From assembly GCA_958450365.1 (NCBI GenBank), contig CAUEEP010000909.1, positions 1 through 64,000 on the forward strand: a stretch of DNA of 64,000 nt. The letters are read 5' to 3'. This DNA comes from Mesorhabditis belari. Taxonomy: Eukaryota > Nematoda > Chromadorea > Rhabditida > Rhabditidae. Position numbers and translations under genes: made by a program. This document shows, piece after piece, positions 35,870 to 48,015 of the stretch. A model generated the notes under the pieces. That model ran no database searches and had not been told where the DNA came from. It saw only the letters and a list, made by a program, of their open reading frames with translations. Numbering within the stretch: position 1 is the first letter of the stretch; every line of letters starts with the position of its first letter.

Positions 35870-37823
35870 TACATTTGAGATAAATAGTCTTTTGAAAAAA
35901 CTCTTCTCTTTACTCTTTACTCAAATATCACAACTTTTTGTGTATCGAACTTTTGGGACATTTTGCTATTGGCTGGCTTTATACAACTATTAATTACGAA
36001 TTCGAGAAAAGAATGGGTAATCAGAAGGAAAAGAACTTGAATCTCTCGTGTACATTTTATCCATTGTTACATGTGACAAAGTGACGCACAATTCAAGCTG
36101 TAATTTTTTTACATTACATTTTTACGGATTTCTTGACATCTGGGATCTCATCAAGTGTTGGAATCAATTCCTAAAAAGTAAAATAAAATTCTTTTAAAAC
36201 CCAATCAACTCTCCTTAACTTCTGTATCAAATTTGCACAAAGGAGGCATGTAATTCTCAGCAGATGACTCAAATTTGGACTTCATCTTTCTAAACAACAA
36301 ATGTTTTATGTTTCAAAATGTTAAAGTTTACGTGAATGACTAGTGTTTCTCGTGTAAATTGGTCAAAGTTGACACATCCTTAAGAGTTTCTTCTTTCGAA
36401 AGTAACTTCTGAAGAAATATTGTTTTCAAATGGTTTTATTTGATAAAAAATACCGTTTCAAATATGTCAATGCCCTCGAGAAGTCCCTTGTGCAGTTCAG
36501 GGATCAAATCTTATGTTTTAATGATTTTTCTTGACTCTCGTTGAAATCCCATCAACATTTGATCAGTCTAAAATAAATTGCATTAATAAGGCAAGAATTT
36601 CAATTAAACTAACAACAAATGAAAATGCTTTTTCATCGCTTTTTCACAACATAGCTTTTTTTCCAATAACGGAATGGCCTTATGTGAATGATGCTTTGTG
36701 TAAGCACAAGCGCCACGAATCCAAAAATTAAAAATGAATCTTCAATATTAACAATCACTCACTTCAAAAATGCATTCACCCTAGTAAAACATCCAAAAAT
36801 ATCTTGATAGAAATCAATTTAGGAAGTCACATTTTTGTGACATTCATTACAGCTACGATCAGCCTCGGCATTCTTTAAAGCATTCATTAAAACATTCTAT
36901 GAAGCTTTCATTTGACGAGTATCCCCCGTTTCCATCTGTTGAGTCATTTCCGGTAGTTCCTTAAAAAAAAAAAGATCAATAAATACGAAACAAGGCTAAT
37001 AACCATAACCTTTGGTTTTTCATTTCTGTCTGATTGAATATTTTGAGATTATAGTTGAAATCATAAGATATTCAGGGAACAGATACAGTACCAATTTTCT
37101 TGATTAAATATTCAGCTATTTATAAAAAAACATGCATTTCCAGGCTACCGAAATTCTGAAAGTTGAATGCTTCTTAGTCTTACTTGATCTTTGATTTCCT
37201 ATTTCTTCTTTTCTTTGCTTGCCTAACAGCCGTTATCCCTCTCCCTTTTTACTTTTTACTAAATTTTCTCTTTGCCGGCAAAACAAACCCCCTTCACAAA
37301 AGTTACTGATAACTAAAAAGTAAATATCTTTTAACTTGATCATACTAAAAATGTGATTAGCCGGGGTTTTTTAGAAGAAAAACTTTGTTATAGTTGTGAT
37401 ATCTGGTCTCTTGCAAACTTTGATGAGCACTACCGTGACTAATATAAGTTTTCGCAAACACTCAATGTTGGATCATTTTGAATCAAAGCAATGGCTCCTT
37501 GTTTCTGCTCCTTTCTCTGTATTCTATGCATCGAATAGTATGGCTTTATAAAAAGTTGATAGGCTGGTTAAAGTCCTACGTGAGTGTGTAATCAGGAAAT
37601 TGCGATGAAGTTTTGCATTTACTCGGAAAATTACGTTATAAATACACAAAAGCAGATAAAGGCAACGATTGGAAAATGGCCTAAAATGAATACTGGTCTA
37701 AGGAAAGATGAAGAAATGTTATTCATATGTGAAAAATATAAATTGAACAGATTAGTGCGTTAATTGAAAGTAGATAATGTAAAGTGTGATGATGGGTGTA
37801 CAGTATAAAGAAGCATAAAAATC
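35870..37823. other. Convergent intergenic region
   Basis: About 1.95 kb between two convergent genes, AT-rich with no supported gene. Bases 37538-37637 are a close copy of 32688-32789 (see findings), possibly shared 3' untranslated sequence. Confidence 0.5.
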
Positions 37824-40800
37824 TCACAAATTGAATCTAAATTGCACTCTACGACTAGACCTAGAAGCTTTTGAAGGGGTTGATTGTGAAGAATTCAAAG
37901 TAGAAGAAGCAGGGATAAAACGAGAAGGAGAACGATGAGTTGATGTCCCTAACAAATAACGATTCATTAATTGGCGCATCTCATCATCGCGTGGTGGAAC
38001 ACGACTCACATGAGGAGAATGACGAAACGAGGCACCATAGCTAAAAGATTTACATTTGAATTGCTTCACAAAAAGGGTCAACTTTTGAAAACTATCTTAA
38101 TCTTGCTTCTAGTTTTTATTGTAAATGCAGTAGACAGCTTCGTACCAAATTCCGGGTTGGGAGTCGCAATTTGGGATGGCCTTGGCCAGATCATATTTTA
38201 TATGCTTGTAATTAGATTTGCTTTGTTTTAGACACACTCAACTAATCCTAATTAAAATCTTGTTTTATTTAACTTACCGGGGACTATGCGTGTAGATTGA
38301 AGAAGTAGAGGGCATATAACGAGCTGATCTTTCCACTCCTGTTGTTGGGGGAGTATAAGGAGGGTAATAAGAAGAAAATGGAGGATGAGCAAGCAAAGAG
38401 AAATTTTGTGAAGCATACGAATTTCTACTGTATAAACCACCATACATCACGTTGTCGAGACGCCATCTAAAAAGATGAAAGCTATGTATTGATGGGGAGA
38501 TCTTTGGAAAAAAATATGTATATGGTAAATTGAGTGGAAAAGGTGTTTCAGTTATGCAATGCATTATTCTATAAACTAATTTATCGCGACTTTTATTTTT
38601 CTTCTTTTGAAGCATAAACTAATTATTACAAATTTAACCTTTCGATAGTTTCGCGTCGACTAGTAACCGGCGTACCACGAGACCGGGACACGATAGTTCG
38701 CTCTAAGGACGGGCGAAGGGGTCGGCGCTCGACCCGCTCCTCCGTAGCTCCTCTGAAATAAACAATAATTTGAATTAAAACATGGAAATCTTTATGAGAA
38801 AAAATACACTTTGTTCTGCATAAATTGTTGTCGATTAACAAAAATCATAACAAAATATTTCGGACAAAACACCGATGTCTTCCATATACAACAAATGACA
38901 AATTATAAGGGCAACATTCGATTTTCTTTTAATTAACGATGTCTGATGTATTTCAAATAGATAATATTCTTTTCTACCAAAAAAACTTTAACTGTATTAT
39001 TTTATCTTTTGTTTGCATTGAACAAAGCATATTGTTTTCTTACAACACATACATATGTAACTAGAAGAGGACAGAAATCATTCAATCGCACAAATGTTTT
39101 GCGTTTATTTTTACTGGACATGTTAGTGGGACGAAACAAACAGTGCATGTGCTTTTAATTGTATTTTGAAGAACCGTTTCATTGCAAACGATAAATTTAT
39201 AAAAACTTTTTGTTTAAGTACATCGAATCTGTCGCCATTGACGCTAAAATCTCTCGAGTCACTACAAAATAAATTCCATAGCAGAAGCATGTTGTAGAAA
39301 TTACTAGGAAAAAGAAAGCGGAAAAGACTAATTGACAGCAGTGCAAAGATTTGCTAAGTTTGTGAAATTGAAAATGTTTTGAAAGCAGAAATAATTTCAA
39401 TCAACTCCAGGATGATTCGAATATAAAGCTTGATCAGATTTTTAAAAAATTCAAAGCCAAATAGGCCTAATGAAAGGTTAATCCTGGAATTAATCTCATA
39501 GACGTTATAAAGAAATAGAAATTTGTAAGAATTTTAACGGGTTTGAGGGATTTCTAGTTGAAATAATCAATAGCATGGATACATATGCGAGAAAACAGAT
39601 GAACGAGGCATCTGTGTATATGATCCAGTCCTCAAAAGAGACATCTGACGACAAGCTTGATCCAATTTTGAGCTCAAGTCCTGATACTGCGAACGCAACT
39701 AGAACCCATAAATTTTAAAAGGAATTTTAAAGATTTGCTACTTTGTTTTAACTATTGCTATTATTTAAATACCTGAAAGCTCTTAACTCGTGAGCTTCTA
39801 TTTTTGTCTATCTTTCAACAATCTTTTCTCATCAAATTATTCTTCACCTCATTCCAAAAGAAACCAAAATAAAACAACGGCAATCTAAACTACCGTGAAA
39901 ATGGAAATGATAAATGTTAATGGCAATATCTATTCAGGTATTAGTTGAATACTTTCTATTTGTATTTGTTTATATCTAGTATCTATCAAAGCACGCTTTA
40001 GCTTTTTCCATTCCTTTTCTCACCCGATCTTTATTAATTCTTTCCCGTGAAAGGCTCCTCTCCAAGTGGCCGATACGGTTCTAAATTTGCATGGAAAAGT
40101 CGTGAAAAAGAGAGGTGGGCGTAAACAAAATTTGGTAAAATTGTGATAAACAACGAATATTTAATATAAAGTGAAAATCCAGTTCTGTTTTTAAAGTGCT
40201 GATTTTTTTGATCTGCATTTAAAAACCTGCGCTTCACTATTGATTTTTTAGCAAAAAGCGATTTACGTATCTTGTGATTTTCGTGATAAATCTGTGAGCA
40301 ACAAGCATGGCCGACTTGGACATAGACAAAACACAATATTTACAATGACAAAACAGTGCTCTCTACCAACCTCGTACAAGCTACGAACTCCGATTGGTGT
40401 ACTGTCGTAACGAGAATGCCGATGAACAGCGTCCGAATCAAGATAGAGAGGAGTTGAAGTGTACGCCTAAATATTAAATGAAAAATGGAATAGAATGAAA
40501 AGTGTCCAATGAGTCGTAAAATTGGGAAAATGATGAGTTTGCTGCGAAATGAGAAGTTTGTTGAGGAAGGGGCCCTTGACTCTAACTGACTTGAAGTTTT
40601 CGCAGATAGCGACTCATCGATATTTTTGCGATGGCGATCTCCAAAGATTCGTGCATTCACAATGTAGAAAGAAGAAAAATCAGGGAAAATATAGGTGAGA
40701 AAAAGATGAGTAAAAATTCTCAGAGATAAGTGTCCTCAAGTAAAGAGAAGCTTATGAGTGAAGAAAGTTTAAGAGAAAATTTGCAGAAAGAAAAAGGACG

Positions 40801-43800
40801 CAAGATTGTTTACTGTTGAAATTTGACAGTTCAGAAAGAGGATTTCAAAGAAATCCGAATCGATTTTTAGCAGAATTGATAAGAAATAAAGTTTCAGTTT
40901 TTGCTTTCCACTGAGAAATAGATAGTTAGTGTTTTGAGCAAATTGGCAAAATTACGTGAAGCTTTTAAAACTGTCAGCCAGGGGTATTTGCCTCTTGTGA
41001 GCAAATGAGTGAGTTTGATGATTTTTCTGATTAAGATTTATCCTTTGAATTTTTTATTTTTTGCTGGTCAGTCCTTTTTGAAGAGATTTCAGTGGGTGGA
41101 TGTGATCGAAATCACGGCAAAAACCGCCAAATCTCAAGAGGTTGAGCAAACAAAAGAATAGGATTTGAGATGGATTGAGATCGACTTACAGCAAAAAATA
41201 TTAAGCTGAAAGATTCTAAGAGATTCAAAAAGAAGTTGGAATTTGTGGATTGTTTTCGTAAATGACTTACAGAATATCCAATCGGTCGAGAGACAGAGCT
41301 TGAGCGAACTCGTTCATAAGTGGCTGGTTGATAACTCTCATATGGAGTTTCCATCTAAAATGGGTTGTATTTTTTGCCTCGTATTAGAACTAACATTTGG
41401 GTTATATTCTTAGAACGTGTGCTGTGTTTGTTATATATCTAAAAAATACTTTCGAAAGGAAACTGACATGGGAAACGAAACTGTCAACTCGCGAAAGTCG
41501 TCCACCACCTAGGTACAAATCCACATTGCCGCGAGAGCTAAATTTTGTCTATTCAACGTGCTTATTTTTAATACAAATATCCCTTCCTTGCTTCTATTGC
41601 TTTTATAAAACTGCTTAATAAATTTTCTAGTACCTGGAACGTGAGAGAGCATTGGCTGAATCGGCGACCATTGAATTGGTTCGTTGAATCTCATAATTCT
41701 TTTGTCCGGCATAATCGATGAACGAAGCAAAAGAAGTTGATCGTCCAGGTGCACGAATAACAGCTGATGGTGGTGGTTGAGAATATTCACGAGAATGCAT
41801 TGGAGCAGGTGATGGCAGAGTGGTTGAGTTGAACCTGAAATTGAAAAAGTTGAAGATTACTTGGAATTGCTAATTACTTAGTTAAGTGACTTATTCTGAC
41901 ACATGCGATTTTATAAAATAAATTTTTAATTAAAAAATTTCGTGGAGCAAAAAGTACAAGTTTATCCAAATGTTATTAAACGCAAGAGCTAGTCCTAGGA
42001 CTAAATTTCAATGGACTATGGTAAACGTACGTGATAAACAGACTTTTGGATTTCGCCAAAGGAATAAAAGATCAAGAAAAGTGATGAGACGTTCAAAATG
42101 AACGAAAATCTTTTATGGCTTTTGATTCAAAACTTACATAGATCGATAATAGTTTGATGATGATCGTTGGACTCGTCGAGAGTTGCGTCGTTCACGGGTA
42201 CGAGAACGGGAACGGGAAACAAGACGAGAAGTCGAATAGAGAGCGTTCGAGAAAGGACCTTAAATGAAAAAGAAATTGAAATGAAACTGGCTTTTAAGGA
42301 AGATGCCTGGTCTTACTATTGGCAACAAATCCCGAAAATTGTTATATTAAAAATAACAAAGTCGATAATCTATTTGAGGTAAATCAAAATAAATATTCGC
42401 CTGCAAATCTTTGAGTCTTTCAGAAAGCTCACATTTCTCCCTATTTTTGTAACTAAATGTGTTACTTACCGGTGCTCACATAGTCATCAAAAGTCTTTGT
42501 GTAGGAGTTGGATGATGGAGTATATGATGATGTATATCCACTGCTGTATTTAGCTGAGCTATCACCGGCGTAATTCGAGATTGACTAAAAGTTTACCATT
42601 GGCAAATACACAGAGCTAGACTCAATATAATGAATAATTTCTTCAAAAAACTCCCACCTGATATTTCTTTCCACTATCAGCTGGAGTCCATGAAGAGAAC
42701 GATTCAGAAACAGGGTCACGTGGTGGGGGAATTTTGCGATGAGAATCCTAGAGATCTTTTGAAAAATCAATAAAAGCTGAATAATATTTCTTATGGTCAA
42801 TTAATCAAGCATAAACAACGAACTTTATCATAATCATCATATGATTGAGCAACAGGTGCTCGGGGCTCTCGTCGTGGTGGTGGAGATGGAGATGCACGAC
42901 GAGCAGCTCGAGTTGGTGGAGTTGCTTCCTGTAAAGACAAAATACTAATTCTGAGAAAATTTCAGCTAGAGACAAAGCAAAAATTTTTACTTACTCTCTC
43001 AGGCACAGGGCTTGGAGCCTTGGCTTCCTCAGGGGCAGTCTAAAATTTTGTTACTCAAATTATCCATTTTATAAAATATTAAAACATGCACGATTTTTAG
43101 TCTACATTAATTTCAACTAGGTTAGATCGATCTATTCTGTTTCATTCTCACTTCTGCAACTTGCGCCGACTCGGGAGCAGGAACCTCCTAAGGCACTCGA
43201 TTAAAATATCTACATATTACCATATATTTGCAAGCAGGAAGCAATTTGATAATGACGCTAGGAAAACAGTTTGGAAAGTCAAAAAATTACAAATTTGGAT
43301 GGAAATTTAAAGTGCACGCTAGAGGAAGGGCAATTAGGCTTTTAGCTTTTACTATAGGTAAGAGCTACAAACATAAATGTAAGCAATCTCACTTCAACAA
43401 CTTCTTGTGGTTCCTCTTGTGGGGAAGCCTGGAAAAGTTTCAAAATAGTATAGTAACTTTACTTGAAAGTTAACACTTTTTGTTGAGATCAAGGTATGCT
43501 ATTTTACTTACATCGACAAATTCCTCAGTTGGTGGCTCCTCTGCTGGAGCTTCTTCAGCAGGTGGGGCTTCTTCAGCAACCGGCTCTGGTTCAGCCTCTA
43601 CTTCTGGTTCGGCAATCTTGGCCTTCTTCTTCTTCTTTTTTGGCGATTTGAGGGGGCTTGTTGGTTCTTCAGCCGCGGCCTAAGCGAAAAATAAATCAAA
43701 TCTCTGCAATAAACCACAGCAATGAGGCATCGATCTGGCTGCTGAATTCAGAAAAAAACTTTCAACTTTCAACAACCTGAGCACCTTATTCAACTTCCAA

Positions 43801-46800
43801 CTTTTCAATAAAACCCACATCATCAACTGGTGGCGGTTCTTCAAAGTTAAATTCTTGAGTATCAGCTTGTGGCTCTTCAGCAGGGACTTCTTCTGCTGGT
43901 GGCTCTTCGGCAACGGGTTCCTCGGCTAAAAGTAAATTAGAAAAATTATTGATGTAAATAATCTTGTTTACTGTTTGCTAATTGATATCTTTTATACAAA
44001 CCAGGTGCTTCATCCGCAGGTGGTTCTTCTTCAGCTGGTGGAGCTTCCTCTTCGACGACAACCTCCTCCATCACAGCCTCAGGCTCGGCTTCTGGTTCCG
44101 CAGCTGGCTCCTCTTCAGCTGGCGGCTCCTCAGCTGGAAATTTAAATCGTTAAATTTAAAATCAAAGTTAATTTACTTCTTTTCCTTTTAATAATTGATG
44201 TTACCTGGTTGTTCTTCTTCAGTTGGTGGTTCCTCAACAGGTGCTTCTTCTTCAACTGGCGCTTCTTCTGCCGGAGGCTCTTCGACGGGGGTTTCTTCAA
44301 CAGGCACTTCTTCGACCTAATTTAAAAAATCATTGTTGTTTATTGTGAAGAAGAGATCGCTGTGAAAAAAACAATTTTTTGTAATTTTTATAGCAATTGA
44401 TGTACTGCGCTCATAAGTTTTGAACATACCGTTTCTTCAGCTGGTGGCTCCTCTTCAACGGGTGCTTCCTCTGCTGGTGGCTCTTCTTCTGCTACGGGCT
44501 CCTCAGCTAAAATAACATTATTTTCAATGAATGGTTTAATCTAACTATCTACTTCAACTAAATACCCTAACTATTTCATGCTATGCACCTGGAATTTCTT
44601 CAGCGGGCGGTTCTTCGGCTATAATTTAAGTTTTGTTTTTGCAACTATTAACTAATGCATCTAGTTAGTAACTACCATTTAGCATACAATTCTAAGGCAT
44701 TCATTTATCACTAATCATTCTCATACCCGGGGCTTCTTCAGCGATGGGTTCTTCGGCTAAAGTTAAGCATTCAATGGAAGTTATCTATACAGGGTGTCTC
44801 ATGAAAAAACGTTTTCAAATCGAATTTCCTAAAAAGTTCTAATGGCTGCCACAGCTTGGGTGTCAAAAGCTCAAAGTCAAAAAAAGTTGTACTCAGGAAT
44901 TTTTCACGTTTTTTCTCTTTTTTATGATATCTTGGTACCCTGTACATGAGATTATGGGTGCCACCATGGCTCCCACCACCATATGGATCACTACCATGAG
45001 ATTTTTGCCATAAAATTAAAACTTTATACTGGCATCGTGATGCCATATTAGAGTTACTATATAAACTAAGTTTTTTAGCCAAACACCTTATTCATCTACA
45101 CTATATGATAACTTTTTAGGAAATTCGATTTGAAAACGTTTTTTTCATGAGACACCCTGTATTGTTTGTAAGTGCTCAAACGTCTAGACATTGTCCATTC
45201 TAAATAGAAAGCAAAAAATAAATTTTAGTTACATTAAAAGTATACGAGCTCACAATTATTAGAGATAGTTTTTTACCAGGTGCTTCTTCCGCCGGTGGCT
45301 CTTGCGCTGAACTTGCGTCGTTAAAAAAGCTTACGAATGAAAATTTTTAACACTGTGTACTCCGAGCTTGTATTTAGCTAAATTAATTTTTTGAGCATTT
45401 ATTACCTGGTGGTTCTTCCTCAGCAGGTGGTTCTTCCTCTGCTGGGGGTTCTTCCTCTGCTGGGGGTTCTTCCTCTGCTGGGGGTTCTTCCTCTGCTGGG
45501 GGTTCTTCCTCTGCTGGGGGTTCTTCCTCTGCTGGTGGCTCTTCTTCTGTAGGCGCACCTTCGTCGATTGGTTCGGCCTCCACTACCTGAATTTGAATAA
45601 TCCTAGATAAAGACATAGTTTTCAGTGAATTCACATATTTTGTTTTCATAAAAGCAACAGGCAAGCATCTTTCTTAGTCAAAGCCCTTATTATTTGAAAG
45701 ACCGAATGAAAGTCGTTTAGAGTACATTACAGCTCAATCATGCACCTCATCTTCTTGAGGAATCTCTTCTTCCTCGGGTACTTCTCCTCCTTCATCTGCA
45801 TCATGGAATTCTTCTTCTGGTTCTTCTTTTACTGAATCGAGACCTTCCTGGAAGCATAAAAAGCATTAGCAGTGAAATTTATGCAAACAAAGCTTGATCC
45901 GATGGTTTAAATGTTATGCAGATACTCTAAGAGTATAGTTTGGCACAACGATCAGCTGCAATCTTAAAAATACAAAGAACAATTTTACAAAGAACCACAT
46001 TAGCTCAAGAGCAGAAGTCATAGCAAAAGCAAAGCAAGCTTTGGCCTGTTAATCTAATAGACCAAGCAATAACAATAGCAATAGAAAGCAATAGACCAAG
46101 CAAGTTCAAATTTTTCGGCTAAATGCATCGTTTAGAAAGTTTATAATCACAAGCAATTTCTTTCATACCTGAGTTTCCTCAGCTTGTGGCAACTCTTCAA
46201 TTCCATCCATACTCGTCGTCATTGGGTCGAACCCCTCAGCTGAAGTAATGTCCGGTACCTGAACAAAATCGTTCAAATTTTGGATGAGATTAAGCAATGA
46301 AATTATTATTACTTTATTACTTTAATGAAAATTTGATGAGGGTTTTGGATTATTTTGAAAAGAACAAAGAAAGATGTTGATCATAAGACGGGTTGGCCCT
46401 CATTCAGAAACAATTTAAATCATTAGACCACGTATTTGACTATTTATTAAAATGCTTTTTTAGTAGATTAGTTATTGAAGTAAAATGTGTTAAATTTAAA
46501 GTTCAAGGCGATTCTAATCACCACCGACAATTGGCCAAAGAATGAACGGTGTTGTTTGGTTGTTTGAAAAGACTTGTTTAGGTTTAAAGGGGTTCAATGG
46601 ATAAAGATGGTTGATTGAGGGATTGAATGGGAGAAGAAAAAAACTAAAAGGAGAAGGATTGGACAAGGGAAGGAAAGGCAAAGTGTAGGTGAGGGGGTGA
46701 AACGACCCGCGAAAAAACGAAAAGAGCTGAAAAAATGACAACAGTCGTGCTTATTCTCCTTGAGGGCATGACCCCATTTTTTTCTTCCACTTTTGTTTCA

Positions 46801-48015
46801 TTTTTCTTATTTCTCATTTTCTCATTTCAAGCTAAGCTCACTCTATCAGTTTTCACTTTCTTTACAATTATCAAGTTTCAGAGTCACTAAGGCACAATCC
46901 ATTTCTCTCAACGCAAATCTTTTGCCTTTCTGCCAAACTTGTTCTCTATGTATACTGAGTGATTTGTTTGGCTGTTTTCTCTCAACACAGGATCCAATCC
47001 CTTTTCGTTTTTAGGCTACCTATTGCTTTTGATATTTTTTTATGACGTTTAGCTGATTTTGGATCTCAGCTCATCTTCTTTTCTAATCCAAGTTTATGGA
47101 TCTCTTCCGTTACTCTCAAAGAGATCATTCACTCTTTAGCTAGGGCATAGGGCAACTGTGGCATCAAAAAATGAAAGAGGCTCAAATAACTACACAAAAG
47201 AAAAGTGAGAAAAAGCCTAGCTAAGCCTGGCACTGGTTAGTGTTCAATAAATTTTCAGGAAAAACTTTAAAAGTGTCTAAAGCAACGGTCTTTAAAGCGA
47301 TCATGAACTATTTTACTAGCAATAAACTTTAGGAGAAAACGGGATGCTACAAGAAGGAGAGTGGCTAAATGAAAAAATGTCTGAAAATCTGCTTAAGAAT
47401 TTCAGACACAATTAATTTTTTTCTTGTATCTGAAATTCCCAAAGAATCCAAAGAATCAAATGTTGTGAAGCTTGAACTCGCAACTGCAACGTAGGCTAAT
47501 ATCTACCTAATAGCTTTTACTGTATAATAGTAAGCTAATTAAAAAAAAAATTTAAAGTTAGAATAAGAAAAATGAAAAGGAAAAAAGAATGAATAACTTA
47601 AAAAACTCGTATTAAAGTACTTTTAGTTAATCCACTTTAATCAAGAAACAAAAAATGGCTTTTGGATTCAAAGATCGAGGAGTTTTAGGTTTAGGTTTTT
47701 CAAAGTATTAACCATTAAATACTTATGGGTTCCTTTTATCCTTTTAAATTCTCTTCAAAACTTTGATTTTTCAGGAAATTTTTACAAAAATATCTCAAAA
47801 GGCATAGGACACTTGTACATGTTATCGAAAAAATAAACCTGGTCTTCAGTTCGATCTTCTTCTGCTGGTTGTGCACTCACTTCTTCATCCTCTTCGATCG
47901 CTGTAAAGAAAAACTCACAAAAAGCAAATATCACATACGTTCGGCTAGCTGCTCCTAAATATAAAGTTTCTAATGTTTCAACTTTCCGAACTCAAACCTC
48001 AGCTTCGTCTGACAT
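37824..48015 (-). CDS. Unrecognised protein: acidic Pro-Ala-Glu repeats, then Ser/Arg/Tyr-rich tail
   Basis: About 25 exons. Start MSDEAE at 48015-47998, 5' leader preceded by a TTTCAG at about 48036, stop at 37826-37824. Early exons are acidic (IEEDEEVSAQPAEEDRTEDQ; EELPQAEETQ). From about 45595 to 43515 come many short exons of PAEE/PVEE repeats ending with a basic patch SPLKSPKKKKKKAKIAEP. The C-terminal third is Ser/Arg/Tyr/Pro-rich (RAARRASPSPPPRREPRAP, SRLVSRSRSRTRERRNSRR, YMPSTSSIYTHSPR, ending SRRVQFRFNL). No folded domain or membrane segment is seen. The layout suggests a disordered cytoskeletal or muscle-type spring/scaffold, which is inference. Small exons invite alternative splicing. 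Several exon borders are approximate. Confidence 0.7.
44790..45159. mobile_element. 370-bp MITE, CAGGGTGTCTCATG ends, TA duplication, in an intron
   Basis: The left end CAGGGTGTCTCATGAAAAAA and right end TTTTTTCATGAGACACCCTG are inverted copies flanked by TA (44788-44789 and 45160-45161). The arms run about 55 bp (through CGTTTTCAAATCGAATTTCC). The first eight bases match the 4.6-5.5 kb element, so the two probably use related Tc1/mariner transposases. Confidence 0.85.
45404..45595 (-). repeat. Tandem PPAEEE codon repeat within one exon
   Basis: An 18-base unit encoding PPAEEE is repeated about eight times head to tail between about 45415 and 45545, with five to six nearly identical units in a row. 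The minus-strand frame reads APTEEEPPAEEEPPAEEE and onward. High identity between units points to recent slippage or unequal exchange, so length variation among strains is likely. Confidence 0.9.
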
